Below, piece by piece: positions 28,005 to 36,547 of a stretch of DNA of 64,000 nucleotides. Numbering within the stretch: the stretch's first letter is position 1; each line of letters opens with the position of its first letter. The notes beneath the pieces were generated by a model. It was not told where the DNA came from. It was given only the letters and a program-made list of their open reading frames with translations, and did not search any database. Source of the DNA: Thermodesulfobacteriota bacterium (GTDB lineage: Bacteria > Desulfobacterota_D > UBA1144 > Nemesobacterales > UBA2774); the NCBI GenBank assembly GCA_040754335.1, contig JBFMCV010000001.1, positions 372,001-436,000 on the forward strand, given 5' to 3'. A program made the position numbers and the translations under genes.

Positions 28005-28676
28005 ATGAAGAAATTGATCGCGCCTTCCATAATATCCGCCGATTTCACGAGGCTCGGGGAGGAAGTAGGGGCGATTAAGGGGGCGGGTGCGGACTGGATA
28101 CACGTGGACGTTATGGACGGCCATTTCGTACCCAATATAAGCATCGGGCTCCCCATAGTCGAGGCTCTCCGGAAAGCAGGCACGCCGCCTATGGATATTC
28201 ACCTCCAGATATCGAACCCCGAGGATTTCGCCGAGAGGTTCATAGACGCGGGCGGGGACGCCGTCGCGGGCATCACTGTACAGTACGAGACATGCAGGCT
28301 CCTCTACAGCACGATATCGAGGATAAAATCGAGAGGCGTGAATGCGGGGGTCGCGGTAAGCCCGATGACTCCCCTGTACGTCCTCGAAGAGGTGATTGAT
28401 CACGCCGACATGATACTCGTCATGACGGTCGAGCCCGGCTTCCCGGGTCAGAAGTTCATACAATCCATGGTCCCTAAGGTAAAGATGCTCCGGGAAATTA
28501 TAGACGCCTCCGGGCACAAGCCCTTGATCGAAGTGGACGGCGGCATAAAGCTCGACAATATAAGGCTCGTCGCCGAAGCGGGTGCGGACGTGATAGTTTC
28601 GGGCTCGGGCATTTTTCAGACGGAGAGCTACTCCGAGACCATAAAACTCATGAGGAAAGAGATTAAAGGTCATTGA
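28005..28676 (+). CDS. rpe: Ribulose-phosphate 3-epimerase
   Basis: This 223-residue TIM-barrel enzyme interconverts ribulose-5-phosphate and xylulose-5-phosphate in the pentose phosphate pathway. Family motifs are APSIISADFTRLGEE, HVDVMDGHFVPNISIG (metal-binding His and Asp), MTVEPGFPGQKFI, and EVDGGIKLDNI with the phosphate-binding end VSGSGIF. An AAGGAA ribosome-binding site lies about 9 nt upstream. It precedes the sigma-54 regulator but is separated by 112 nt, and no functional link is apparent. Confidence 0.96.
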   Translation: MKKLIAPSIISADFTRLGEEVGAIKGAGADWIHVDVMDGHFVPNISIGLPIVEALRKAGTPPMDIHLQISNPEDFAERFIDAGGDAVAGITVQYETCRLLYSTISRIKSRGVNAGVAVSPMTPLYVLEEVIDHADMILVMTVEPGFPGQKFIQSMVPKVKMLREIIDASGHKPLIEVDGGIKLDNIRLVAEAGADVIVSGSGIFQTESYSETIKLMRKEIKGH

Positions 28677-28794
28677 GCTTTCCGCATATCGGTTGCCGCG
28701 GCTTCTGGTGTCCGGGATTTACCGGATTGAATTGACCGGGACGGCCTCGAGCCCCGGATTGTAATAATCTCCAAATATCTATACTCTATTGGTA

Positions 28795-30744
28795 ATGGAT
28801 AAGAACAGGGTCCCCTTCCGGGGAGTCCAGGAAAACGAGGCTATAAGGGCCATCCTGGAGGGCACTTCGACCGAGACAGGGAGGAGCTTTTTCGGCTCGC
28901 TGGTCGAGAACCTTTCGAAAGTGCTCAACACCCACGGGGCTATGGTCACGGAGTTCCTGGAGAAAGAAGGCAGGCTCAGATCCATTGCATGTGTAATGGG
29001 GGGCCAGCGTATCAAGGAATTCGTTTACTCGGTCACGGGCACTGCGTGCGAATTGGTGGTTCACGAGAAACGCCTCGTGCACGTACGCGAGAAGCTCTTC
29101 AGCAAATACAAGGGCAACCCCGACCTGAAGGATTTTCCATCCGAAGGAATGGTCAGTTACCTCGGTTACCCGTTCGTGGACGTGGACGGAAAGATACTGG
29201 GACATATATCTGTCTTGGATAAAGACCCGATCCCCGAAGACCTCCGGGTTTTCAACATATTCAGGATATTCGCCAACCGCGGGACCGCGGAAATGCAGAG
29301 GCTCCGCGCTGAAAAGGAGATCCTCGAGCGCGAAGAAAAGCTGAGGAGGCTTTTCGACAGCGCCATGGACACGATAGTCGAGTTCGACAAGAACTTCAAG
29401 GTGACCAGGATCAATCCGGCGGCGTCCCGCCTCTTCGGATACGAAGGCGACAGGGTGCTGGGCAGGCTGGTGGCTCTCCTGCTCAATAAGGAAAGCGGCG
29501 TGAAACTCGTGAAGCTCTCGGAATTCCTCGACGAAAAACCCGAAGGAGAGAAGTTCATCTGGATACCGGAAGGCCTCCGTGCGGTAAACGAAAAGGGGGA
29601 AGAGTTCCCGGCTGAAGCGACGCTCTCAGGCTTCGAGATGGGACACGAACGCTTCTACACGCTCATTTTAAGGAACGTGAACGAGAAGCTCCTTGCCGAG
29701 AAGAAGATAAAGTCTCTGACGCTCGAATCGGAATACCTCAAAGAAGAATTGAAATCCCTCACGGAACCCGAGGGCATAATCGGCGACAGCGAGCCCTTGA
29801 GAAGGGTCATTGAGGACGTGAAGAGGGTCGCCGGAACCGAGACGACTGTCTTGATTCTCGGTGAGACTGGTACGGGAAAGGAGCTCATAGCCAGGTCAAT
29901 ACATTCCTCAAGCCGCCGCTCGGAGAAGCCTTTCGTAAAGGTGAACTGCCCGGCAATACCAACTAACCTCATCGAGAGCGAGTTCTTCGGTCACGAGAAG
30001 GGCGCTTTCACGGGGGCTACGGCGAAGAGGGATGGACGCTTTTCAATCGCTGACGGGGGCACTATTTTTCTCGACGAGATAGGAGAGCTTTCGACAGACC
30101 TGCAATCAAAACTCCTCCGCGTGCTCCAGGAGGGCGAGTTCGAGCCCGTAGGCAGCTCCAAAACTGTAAAAGTCGATGTCCGCGTGATAGCGGCGACGAA
30201 CCGGGATTTATTGAAAGAGGTTAAAGAGGGCAGGTTCAGGGAAGACCTCTACTACAGGCTGAATGTATTTCAGATCAAGCTCCCTCCGCTAAGGGAGCGT
30301 GCGGGGGACGTAGAGAAGCTCGCTCGCGCGTTCGCGGACAAGTATGCGAAGCGGAACGGGATCGCGCTTAATCCGCTCACACAGGAAGACATCGCCAGTC
30401 TCGAATCATACTCCTGGCCCGGAAATATCCGGGAGCTTCAAAATGTCGTTGAGCGTGCCGTGATAACCGCAGCGGACGGCAGACTGAACCTCGAAAGGGC
30501 GCTGCCCGAGTTGCGTGATGGTATTGGAAAACGGGAAACATCCGCCGTTACAGATTACGATGGACAGAAAGTTCTGTCGGACGGGGAATTGAGAGAGCTC
30601 GAAAAAAATAATATAGTTCGCGCCCTCGAAAAGGCGGGTTGGAAAGTTGCGGGTAAAAACGGCGCCGCCGCGATACTCGGAATACCCACGTCGACGCTCA
30701 ATTCAAAGATAAAATCTCTCGGAATAAATATTCCATCCAAGTGA
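28795..30744 (+). CDS. Sigma-54-dependent transcriptional activator (GAF-PAS-AAA+-Fis)
   Basis: This bacterial enhancer-binding protein has about 649 residues. A GAF-like sensor covers about residues 20-170 (NTHGAMVTEFLEKEGRL; YLGYPFVDVDGKILGHISV), and a PAS domain about 185-305 (LFDSAMDTIVEFDKNFKVTR). The central AAA+ domain has Walker A GETGTGKE (near 356), the sigma-54-contacting GAFTGA loop (near 403) and Walker B GTIFLDEIGEL. The C-terminal Fis-type helix-turn-helix is in residues about 600-649 (AAAILGIPTSTLNSKIKSLG). There is no receiver domain, so ligand or redox sensing by GAF/PAS is likely. ATG 28795 is preferred over the TTG at 28789; no clear Shine-Dalgarno exists for either. A consensus -24/-12 promoter lies 140 nt downstream of its stop, which suggests the local target. 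Confidence 0.95.
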   Translation: MDKNRVPFRGVQENEAIRAILEGTSTETGRSFFGSLVENLSKVLNTHGAMVTEFLEKEGRLRSIACVMGGQRIKEFVYSVTGTACELVVHEKRLVHVREKLFSKYKGNPDLKDFPSEGMVSYLGYPFVDVDGKILGHISVLDKDPIPEDLRVFNIFRIFANRGTAEMQRLRAEKEILEREEKLRRLFDSAMDTIVEFDKNFKVTRINPAASRLFGYEGDRVLGRLVALLLNKESGVKLVKLSEFLDEKPEGEKFIWIPEGLRAVNEKGEEFPAEATLSGFEMGHERFYTLILRNVNEKLLAEKKIKSLTLESEYLKEELKSLTEPEGIIGDSEPLRRVIEDVKRVAGTETTVLILGETGTGKELIARSIHSSSRRSEKPFVKVNCPAIPTNLIESEFFGHEKGAFTGATAKRDGRFSIADGGTIFLDEIGELSTDLQSKLLRVLQEGEFEPVGSSKTVKVDVRVIAATNRDLLKEVKEGRFREDLYYRLNVFQIKLPPLRERAGDVEKLARAFADKYAKRNGIALNPLTQEDIASLESYSWPGNIRELQNVVERAVITAADGRLNLERALPELRDGIGKRETSAVTDYDGQKVLSDGELRELEKNNIVRALEKAGWKVAGKNGAAAILGIPTSTLNSKIKSLGINIPSK

Positions 30745-30772
30745 TCTGACCGGAGCAAATATCACGAGATAC

Positions 30773-30816
30773 CGCTATTTCATAGCGAGTAATCGCTAGT
30801 TTTTAATCTACGCTAT
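30773..30816. promoter_or_regulatory. Upstream activator site cluster (CGCTA half-sites)
   Basis: CGCTAT-TTC-ATAGCG (30773-30787) is a perfect dyad. It overlaps a second dyad, TAGCGA-gtaa-TCGCTA (30783-30798), and a further CGCTAT lies at 30811-30816. The half-sites repeat about every two helical turns, 70-110 nt upstream of the -24 element. This is the normal place for an enhancer-binding protein site. The link to the activator gene just upstream is inference from position. Confidence 0.6.
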
Positions 30817-30884
30817 TCAGCATATAGAAATAATAAGTTTCATAACATGCCGTAATCACAGAATATAAACGCATAATAACTTTT

Positions 30885-30900
30885 TGGCACGCCCTTTGCG
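30885..30900 (+). promoter_or_regulatory. Consensus sigma-54 (-24/-12) promoter
   Basis: TGGCACGCCCTTTGCG matches the consensus TGGCAC-N5-TTGCA except for the last base. The invariant GG (30886-30887) and GC (30898-30899) are separated by exactly 10 nt. Transcription is expected to begin near 30911, giving a leader of about 28 nt before the small exported protein gene. Confidence 0.85.
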
Positions 30901-30938
30901 CTTATGTCCATGCAAATAAACAAAAGGAGGTAAGTGCA

Positions 30939-31199
30939 ATGAAGAAGTTAATCGCAGTCACGGTATTAGGGTTGTCTCTCGGTTTTTCGGCCCTTTCATC
31001 CGCTTCCGACTACATGGAGCTCTACACGAGCGGTCCCGAGGTCAGTGAAGCGAAGGGTGAGACGAAGGGCGGGGAAGTGGAGACGAGCCCGATGAGCTTC
31101 TACCTCAACCCGGTCAAGGGACACGATGACGATACATTGACCAAGGTAGAGGAGACGGGCGATGAGAATACTCTTCTCGTGTTCGGCGTCAGGATTTAA
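30939..31199 (+). CDS. Small exported protein, function unknown
   Basis: This 86-residue protein has a clear signal peptide (MKKLIAVTVLGLSLGFSALS, cleavage after SASA/SD) and a mature part of about 62 acidic residues. It contains no cysteines, no membrane segment and no domain that I recognise. A strong AGGAGG at 30925-30930 lies 8 nt before the ATG. It is the first gene after the sigma-54 promoter and is followed by a methyltransferase gene, with a hairpin between them. Tight sigma-54 control plus a strong ribosome-binding site suggests a conditionally abundant secreted or periplasmic product. Confidence 0.75.
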   Translation: MKKLIAVTVLGLSLGFSALSSASDYMELYTSGPEVSEAKGETKGGEVETSPMSFYLNPVKGHDDDTLTKVEETGDENTLLVFGVRI

Positions 31200-31214
31200 C
31201 TCCGCGCCAAAGTC

Positions 31215-31244
31215 GAGGGAGTCGTATATCGGTGCGGCTCCCTC
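31215..31244 (+). other. Intercistronic hairpin
   Basis: Arms GAGGGAG (31215-31221) and CTCCCTC (31238-31244) can pair over 7 bp, just after the small exported protein gene. There is no following T-tract, so it is more likely an RNA stabiliser or partial terminator than a full terminator. It could lower expression of the downstream methyltransferase relative to the small protein. Confidence 0.4.
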
Positions 31245-31295
31245 TCTTCCCGGGCGGGAGATAAAAACAAAAAAAATAAATAAAAGGAGAGAGCC

Positions 31296-32114
31296 ATGAG
31301 CGTTATACAAAATATCGAAACTATCAAGACAAGAATGAGGGATGCTTGGAACGCCGGGGACTACGGCAAGTTCGCGACCTATATGGAGCCCGGAGCATTG
31401 GAGATACTCAAGGGATGGCACATACAGCCCGGCTGCAGCATGCTGGACGTAGCCTGCGGAGCGGGGCAGATTTCGATCCTCGCTTCAAGGGCTGGTGTGG
31501 ATGTTACAGGGGTCGACATCGCGCCCAATTGGATAGACTTTGCGCGCGGACGCGCGATCAGGGAAGGGCTCAATGCCAGGTTCGACGAAGGGGACGCCGA
31601 GAATCTCCCTTATGCGGACGATTCTTTCGACGTCGTCACTACGCTCGTAGGCGCCATGTTCGCCCCTCAGCCAGAAAAAGTCGCGCGTGAATTCGTAAGG
31701 GTATGCAAGCCGGGAGGCAGGATGCTAATGGTCAACTGGACCCCCGAGGGATTCGTCGGGCAGATGTTCAAGACCCTTAGCAGATACGTCCCGCCGCCGT
31801 CCGATGTCCCTCCGCCTGTACTCTGGGGGAACGAAGAGATCGTTAAAGAGCGTTTCGGCAAATCTGTCAGCCACATAATACTTACGAAGAAGATATATCC
31901 CTTATGGGATTATCCCTTCGACGTGCCCGAGGTCGTCCAGTTCTTCTTCGACAACTACGGGCCGATGAATAAAGCGATAAATGCCCTCGACAAAACGGCG
32001 GGGGAATCCCTCAGGAAGGATCTCGAGAGTGTGTTCTCCGCTTTCAATATCGCAGAGAACGGCACGACTACGCTCTTCAGCGAATACCTGGAAGTGGATG
32101 CGATTAAGAAGTAA
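31296..32114 (+). CDS. Class I SAM-dependent methyltransferase
   Basis: This 272-residue Rossmann-fold methyltransferase has motif I MLDVACGAGQISILAS (about 48-63), motif II GVDIAPNWIDFARGRA, and the post-motifs NARFDEGDAENLPYADDSFD and FVRVCKPGGRMLMVNW. This matches the UbiE/Methyltransf_11 group. The substrate is unknown; such enzymes act on small molecules or lipids. AAGGAGAG precedes the ATG. It lies 96 nt downstream of the small exported protein gene and is probably on the same sigma-54-driven transcript. Confidence 0.87.
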   Translation: MSVIQNIETIKTRMRDAWNAGDYGKFATYMEPGALEILKGWHIQPGCSMLDVACGAGQISILASRAGVDVTGVDIAPNWIDFARGRAIREGLNARFDEGDAENLPYADDSFDVVTTLVGAMFAPQPEKVAREFVRVCKPGGRMLMVNWTPEGFVGQMFKTLSRYVPPPSDVPPPVLWGNEEIVKERFGKSVSHIILTKKIYPLWDYPFDVPEVVQFFFDNYGPMNKAINALDKTAGESLRKDLESVFSAFNIAENGTTTLFSEYLEVDAIKK

Positions 32115-32140
32115 TAATAAGGAGAAAAGAGTTGTACTTA

Positions 32141-32400
32141 ACCCCGTTCGCCCTGAGCTTGTCGAAGGGTTGAACGGGTTATTCTGAATTCTTCATCCAG
32201 CATGTAGGAGCGGCTTTCCTGAATCGATCCCGGCTCGCCAAGGAGCTCGCCTCGGCGAAGCAATCTCTTCCATATCTTGTCATTTCGAGCTGTGCGAGAA
32301 ATCTATCTTTGTCATGCTGAACTCGTTTCAGCATCTCGTTTTTTCTTCACTTCCCTCCTTTGTAAAGGAGGGTTAGGGTGGATTTGTTTTTAATCCGGAT
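32141..32400. repeat. Cluster of short hairpin repeats
   Basis: Four hairpin modules lie in this gene-free stretch. They are CCCGTTC...GAACGGG (32143-32178), ATTTC-gagctgtgcga-GAAAT (32282-32302), ATGCTGA-actcgtt-TCAGCAT (32314-32334) and CCCTCCTTT-gt-AAAGGAGGG (32353-32372). The middle two are each preceded by GTC and followed by CT, as in other copies in the window. The rest of 32115-32530 shows nothing I can assign. Confidence 0.75.
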
Positions 32401-32530
32401 GGGATCTGTGCTTGCAACCTCGATCTGAAGGGGCCGCCGACCTACGGCCCCTTCGCTAATATCTTAAAAGCACCCCGTCTCGCGGTCGCCTTCAGATTCA
32501 GGCGGAATTGGTATAGAATAAAATTGATTC

Positions 32531-33172
32531 ATGAGCGGCGGCACTGAGTACATAAAGGAAATCGAATCGTATTTTCTCAAGCTGGCGGGGGAGGGGATAA
32601 TGCTCTCCCCGATCGATTACGGGCTCATTCAGGACTGGAAAAAGCGGAGCGTGCCGAAGGAAGTCGTGCTTAAGGGCATAAACAGGGCGTTTTCCGAGAC
32701 CGGAGCGAAGCTCAAGGGTTCGGGTCCGCCGAAGAGCCTCAAGCACTGCGCAGGTTACGTGGAGAAGTGCATCGAAGAATACGGCCCATCTCCCCGGGAG
32801 AAGAAATCAAGGAAAAGGGCTTTACACGGCGGCGCTGACGGAGACATACTGGAGAAGTTAGAGCGCCTGATAAATGATGCCGGGACCGCTCCTCTCAGGG
32901 ACTATTATATAAAGCTCAGAAAGAAGGTGCTCGCCCTCGATAAAGACGAAGAGGCGGAGTATATTTCCTCTATAGCGGAGCTGGAGAAGGAATCGCTCGA
33001 AGAGTTTTTCCTGGGGCTCCCCGATAAGGAGAGGGAAAAAATCAGCTCCCAAGCCGGGAAGATGATAACGGACAGGGCCCGCTACATGACGAAGAGCGCT
33101 TATGCCGAGAGCCTCGTCTCGTTCAGGGACGAGATTCTCGCAAAAAAGTACGGAATAAAGTGTATAATCTGA
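32531..33172 (+). CDS. Unknown helical protein paired with a DnaC-like ATPase
   Basis: This 213-residue, highly charged and probably all-helical protein has no signal peptide or membrane segment. Its N-terminal part (ESYFLKLAGEGIMLSPIDYG, then LIQDWKKRSVPKEVVLKGIN) resembles a small DNA-replication-type helical domain, but I do not recognise the family with confidence. It ends 10 nt before the DnaC-like gene, so the two almost certainly form one operon. By analogy with DnaD/DnaB-DnaI pairs, a role in loading the replicative helicase is plausible but unproven. Confidence 0.6.
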   Translation: MSGGTEYIKEIESYFLKLAGEGIMLSPIDYGLIQDWKKRSVPKEVVLKGINRAFSETGAKLKGSGPPKSLKHCAGYVEKCIEEYGPSPREKKSRKRALHGGADGDILEKLERLINDAGTAPLRDYYIKLRKKVLALDKDEEAEYISSIAELEKESLEEFFLGLPDKEREKISSQAGKMITDRARYMTKSAYAESLVSFRDEILAKKYGIKCII

Positions 33173-33182
33173 TAAACAGCGC

Positions 33183-34013
33183 ATGAAAATGACGAAGAGA
33201 AAAGAGTTGATTGGATGTGATGATTGCAGCTGGTCCGGGTTTATGATAAAAGACGGGGAGAGTTATGCTACCGCCGTTCTATGCAACTGCGTGCTAAGGT
33301 GTGATGATTGTGACGGGACAGGAAATGTGCTTTTAACAAACGATAAGGGCTATACCCATGTCTCGCCGTGCCCCGCCTGCGGGGTCATTAGGAGGAACGT
33401 CAAACTCTACAACATGGCAGGGATACCGGTAAAGTATTCCAAAGTGTTGCAGGTGGATGCATGTTTGAATCTTAGCGGGATAGATAGTTCTTTCCAGGCG
33501 GCACTTAAATATGCCAGGGAACAGTTTGTAAAGAAATATCCGACAAATAAAGGGTTTTTGCTAATGGGACCTGCTGGTACGGGCAAAACGCACTTGGCAA
33601 TAGGCACAATATCGGAGCTGACTCTTCGATATGGTGTTCAATGTATATTTACCGACTTCTTCCATCTCTTAAGCGATCTTAGGCAAGCATATTCGGAAGG
33701 GACTCCGGAAAACGAAATCATTCTACCTCTCGTAGAGGCTGAAGTGCTTGTCATTGACGAGCTCGGCAAGGGAAGGAGCAATGAGTGGGAGCTGAATATT
33801 CTCGATCAACTAATATCAAAGCGATATAACACATCCAGGAAAACACTGGCTACGACGAATTATGTGACAAGAGAGATAGCCAGGACGAAAGCTGATACTA
33901 ATGAGATACTGGAAGTGAGGGTAGGGGAGCGCATAGCGTCCCGTCTCTTCGAGATGTGCGAGCTTATCCATCTCGAGGGCAGGGATTACAGGAAAGAGAA
34001 AAGGAAAGTCTAG
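33183..34013 (+). CDS. DnaC/IstB-like AAA+ ATP-binding protein with N-terminal zinc-finger-like region
   Basis: This 276-residue protein has an N-terminal part rich in Cys pairs (CDDCSWSG, CNCVLRCDDCDGTG, CPACGV), suggesting one or two zinc sites. The AAA+ core follows, with Walker A LLMGPAGTGKTHLAIG, Walker B VLVIDELGKG and sensor 1 LATTNY. This matches the DnaC/DnaI helicase-loader and IstB superfamily. No transposase is near, so a helicase-loader role is favoured over IstB. Its middle third (about 33400-33900) is richer in A/T-ending codons than neighbouring genes, which may reflect transfer or relaxed codon selection. The TAG stop shares the palindrome CTAG (34010-34013) with the convergent HDAC gene. 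Confidence 0.82.
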   Translation: MKMTKRKELIGCDDCSWSGFMIKDGESYATAVLCNCVLRCDDCDGTGNVLLTNDKGYTHVSPCPACGVIRRNVKLYNMAGIPVKYSKVLQVDACLNLSGIDSSFQAALKYAREQFVKKYPTNKGFLLMGPAGTGKTHLAIGTISELTLRYGVQCIFTDFFHLLSDLRQAYSEGTPENEIILPLVEAEVLVIDELGKGRSNEWELNILDQLISKRYNTSRKTLATTNYVTREIARTKADTNEILEVRVGERIASRLFEMCELIHLEGRDYRKEKRKV

Positions 34014-35044
34014 AACTTCCAGTACTGCGAATAATCCTTTTTGACCCTTTCTATTATCAGGTCGGCCCCCGTGGGTTCATTCGGTGAATCGTAGGGCGTG
34101 CGCTTCTTGTCGAGGAGCTCTTCGAGCACCTCCTTCGTTGAGATCCAGAGGCCGTCGAGATTGTACCCCCCTTCGAGTACGAATACGATCTTCCCGTCCG
34201 AGTATTTGCCGGCCGCGTCTGTGAGCATCCTCGTCATCTTCGCGAACCCTTCGGGCGTGACCTTCATCCCCCCGAGCGGGTCGTCGAAAAAAGTGTCGAA
34301 CCCCGCCGATACCAGTATGAATTCGGGTTTGTACTGTTCGATAACAGGGCCGAGTATCTCGTTGAAGATTTTTATGTACTCGTTATCACCCATACCCGGA
34401 GGGAGCGGCACATTCACGGTATATCCTTTACCTTCCCCGTTTCCGGTTTCAGACGGCCCGCCGGTGCCGGGGTAGTACGGGTACTGGTGCGTCGAGAAAT
34501 AAAGCACTTTGGGAGTGTTGTAGAACATGTGCTGCGTGCCGTTCCCGTGGTGGAGGTCCCAGTCGACTATCAGCACCCGCTCTAATCCCTTTACTTCCGT
34601 GAGATACGCCGCGCCCACGGCGGCGCTGTTAAACAGGCAGAAGCCCATGGCCTTGTCCGCTTCCGCATGGTGTCCGGGAGGTCTGACGAGCGCGAAAGCC
34701 CGCTCGACCTCGCCCGCGAGCACTCTCTCGATCGCTGCGAGCACGCCGCCCGCGGCCCTTACGGCGGCGTCGAAAGAAACGGGGCACGTGGAGGTATCGG
34801 CGTCGAGGAACACCTTCGGCTTCCCTTTCGTGGACGCCATTCTGTCGTAATGCTCGGGCGTGTGTACGAGCGTGATCTCTTCTTTAGTCGCGTCGCGCGG
34901 GACGATCTTGGCTGCCTCGTCTATCAGGCTCGTATATTTAAGCATGTCGATAATCGCGAGCAGCCTCTCCTGCGATTCGGGGTGCCCGAACCCGTTGTCA
35001 TGGTCTACGTAGAGCTTGTCGAGAACGATACCGGCTTTATGCAT
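34010..35044 (-). CDS. Histone-deacetylase-family protein (HDAC/AcuC-like)
   Basis: This zinc-dependent deacetylase has about 344 residues from the chosen start. Catalytic-site motifs are LVRPPGHHAEADKAMGFC (tandem His), LIVDWDLHHGNGTQHMFY (zinc Asp and His), and FILVSAGFDTFFDDPLGGM (second zinc Asp). The C-terminal VFVLEGGYNLDGL is also typical. Bacterial members include acetylpolyamine amidohydrolases and AcuC; the substrate here is uncertain. ATG 35044 (MHKAGIVLD) is preferred to the frame start at 35086 because the family begins at this point. It is convergent with the DnaC-like gene and follows folC on the same strand. Confidence 0.9.
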   Translation of the reverse strand: MHKAGIVLDKLYVDHDNGFGHPESQERLLAIIDMLKYTSLIDEAAKIVPRDATKEEITLVHTPEHYDRMASTKGKPKVFLDADTSTCPVSFDAAVRAAGGVLAAIERVLAGEVERAFALVRPPGHHAEADKAMGFCLFNSAAVGAAYLTEVKGLERVLIVDWDLHHGNGTQHMFYNTPKVLYFSTHQYPYYPGTGGPSETGNGEGKGYTVNVPLPPGMGDNEYIKIFNEILGPVIEQYKPEFILVSAGFDTFFDDPLGGMKVTPEGFAKMTRMLTDAAGKYSDGKIVFVLEGGYNLDGLWISTKEVLEELLDKKRTPYDSPNEPTGADLIIERVKKDYSQYWKF

Positions 35045-35122
35045 ATTATTTTGGTCCTCTTTGAACGCGGGATAAAAGGCTAGCACAGTTAGCGTGTTTA
35101 GACAAAACCGGTGTGCCGCTGC

Positions 35123-36379
35123 TCATGAATTACGGATCGCTTTAATAGCTCCCGTAAGGTATAAAGAGCCCGCGATACACGCCGGCCCATTCTCTTTCAG
35201 AAGCTCCGCATATGCCTTCCTGTAATCTTTCTCCGTTATTACCAAGCCCGGAAATATTCTCGAGACCTTCTTCGCAAGCGCTTCTGCGCCGATCGCCCTT
35301 TCCGATTCTATTTCCGTAACTACGAGCCTCGCGGCTATGGGCGTGAGCTCCCTTATGAAAGAGTTGTGGTCTTTGTCCCTGAGCATACCGATGAGGAACG
35401 TGAATTTCAGGGAGGGATACATTCGCTTAAGCGACATGGCGAGCGCCTTCGCTCCCGCCGGGTTATGTGCGCCGTCGAGTATGAGCGGAGGGTCTTTTCT
35501 CAGTATCTCGAGCCTCCCCGGCCAGTCGATGTCGAGGAGCCCGTTCCGGAGGCTCTTTTCTCCGATATAGATGCCGTGATATTCGTGTAATGCTTCGAGC
35601 GCCGCTATCGCGACCGACAGGTTCTCTATCTGGTAAAGACCCCGGAGGTTCGAGCGGAGGGCGAGAAGATTCCACGAGCTTCCCGCGTAACTGAAATCGT
35701 CTGTATTATCCCCGTTTGATGTGAAATCCCTCCCGTAAACCCTGAGGGGCGATTTTATCCTCCCGGCATACTCCTCTATGACCCGGAGGGCTCTGCCCCT
35801 GGCCGCAGTTACCGCAGGGACGCCCCGCTTTATGATACGCGCCTTCTCGGACGCTATTTCTCCGATTGTCCTGCCCAGATAATCCGTATGGTCCTTCGAT
35901 ACGTTAGTGATGACGGATACGAGAGGGATTATAACGTTAGTCGCGTCCCACCTGCCGCCCATGCCCACTTCGAGAACGCTGAAATCGACGCCTGATTCGG
36001 CGAAATATACGAAAGCCGCCGCCGTGAGCGTCTCGAAGTAGCTCGCGCCCCCGGCCCCGGATTTTTCCCCCGCCTTCTTTACCCGGAGGATCGTACGGGC
36101 GAGCTCCGAGTTTCCGATATTTTCCCCGTTTACCTTGATCCTTTCGGCAACGTCGATAAGGTGAGGTGACGTATAGGCGCCTGTCTTGAAGCCCCCGGCC
36201 CCCAGCACGGAGGAAATTGCAGCTGCGGCGGACCCCTTGCCGTTCGTGCCCCCGACTATTATCCCGGGCACCCTGTTTTGAGGGTTTCCCAGGCATTCGA
36301 GGAGCTTGCGTATTCGGCCGAGCCCCGGCTTTATCTTGTGTAGTCCCAGGGAATTCAGGTATATGTAGGCGTTATCCAT
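35123..36379 (-). CDS. folC: Dihydrofolate/folylpolyglutamate synthase
   Basis: This 418-residue Mur-ligase-family enzyme adds glutamate to dihydropteroate and to reduced folates. The ATP-binding motif is IIVGGTNGKGSAAAAISS (about 40-57). FSVLEVGMGGRWDATN is the second conserved motif, with SVITNVSKDHTDYLG and LDGAHNPAGAKAL following, all in the expected order. Length is normal. folP lies about 5 kb away in the same orientation, so two folate genes share the region though not an operon. Confidence 0.94.
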   Translation of the reverse strand: MDNAYIYLNSLGLHKIKPGLGRIRKLLECLGNPQNRVPGIIVGGTNGKGSAAAAISSVLGAGGFKTGAYTSPHLIDVAERIKVNGENIGNSELARTILRVKKAGEKSGAGGASYFETLTAAAFVYFAESGVDFSVLEVGMGGRWDATNVIIPLVSVITNVSKDHTDYLGRTIGEIASEKARIIKRGVPAVTAARGRALRVIEEYAGRIKSPLRVYGRDFTSNGDNTDDFSYAGSSWNLLALRSNLRGLYQIENLSVAIAALEALHEYHGIYIGEKSLRNGLLDIDWPGRLEILRKDPPLILDGAHNPAGAKALAMSLKRMYPSLKFTFLIGMLRDKDHNSFIRELTPIAARLVVTEIESERAIGAEALAKKVSRIFPGLVITEKDYRKAYAELLKENGPACIAGSLYLTGAIKAIRNS

Positions 36380-36483
36380 GGTAATTTTTACGAACTGGAT
36401 TTCAAGATTATATCATGGATTCGCGGACGGTTTTGAGAGCGTCTTTGTAATGGTAATTATTTCCAGTTAATAAAATTCACCTC

Positions 36484-36528
36484 TTGATATTCCTTTCAGT
36501 CTGATATATTCTTGATAATAAATATCAA
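36484..36528 (+). promoter_or_regulatory. Promoter and Fur/PerR-type operator before the Fur-family gene
   Basis: A TTGATA -35-like element (36484-36489) and TATATT (36505-36510) are separated by 15 nt. Immediately downstream lies TTGATAATAAATATCAA (36512-36528), a perfect 6-5-6 dyad. Its AT-rich GATAAT-like halves resemble Fur/PerR boxes. A repressor bound here would cover the start of transcription. Confidence 0.55.
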
Positions 36529-36547
36529 TTTCGCGGGGAGCTTGAAA

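Noticed and set aside
33183-34013. IstB-type transposition helper of an insertion sequence
   Set aside because: No istA-like transposase or terminal inverted repeats nearby, and the Cys-rich N-terminus is not typical of IstB.
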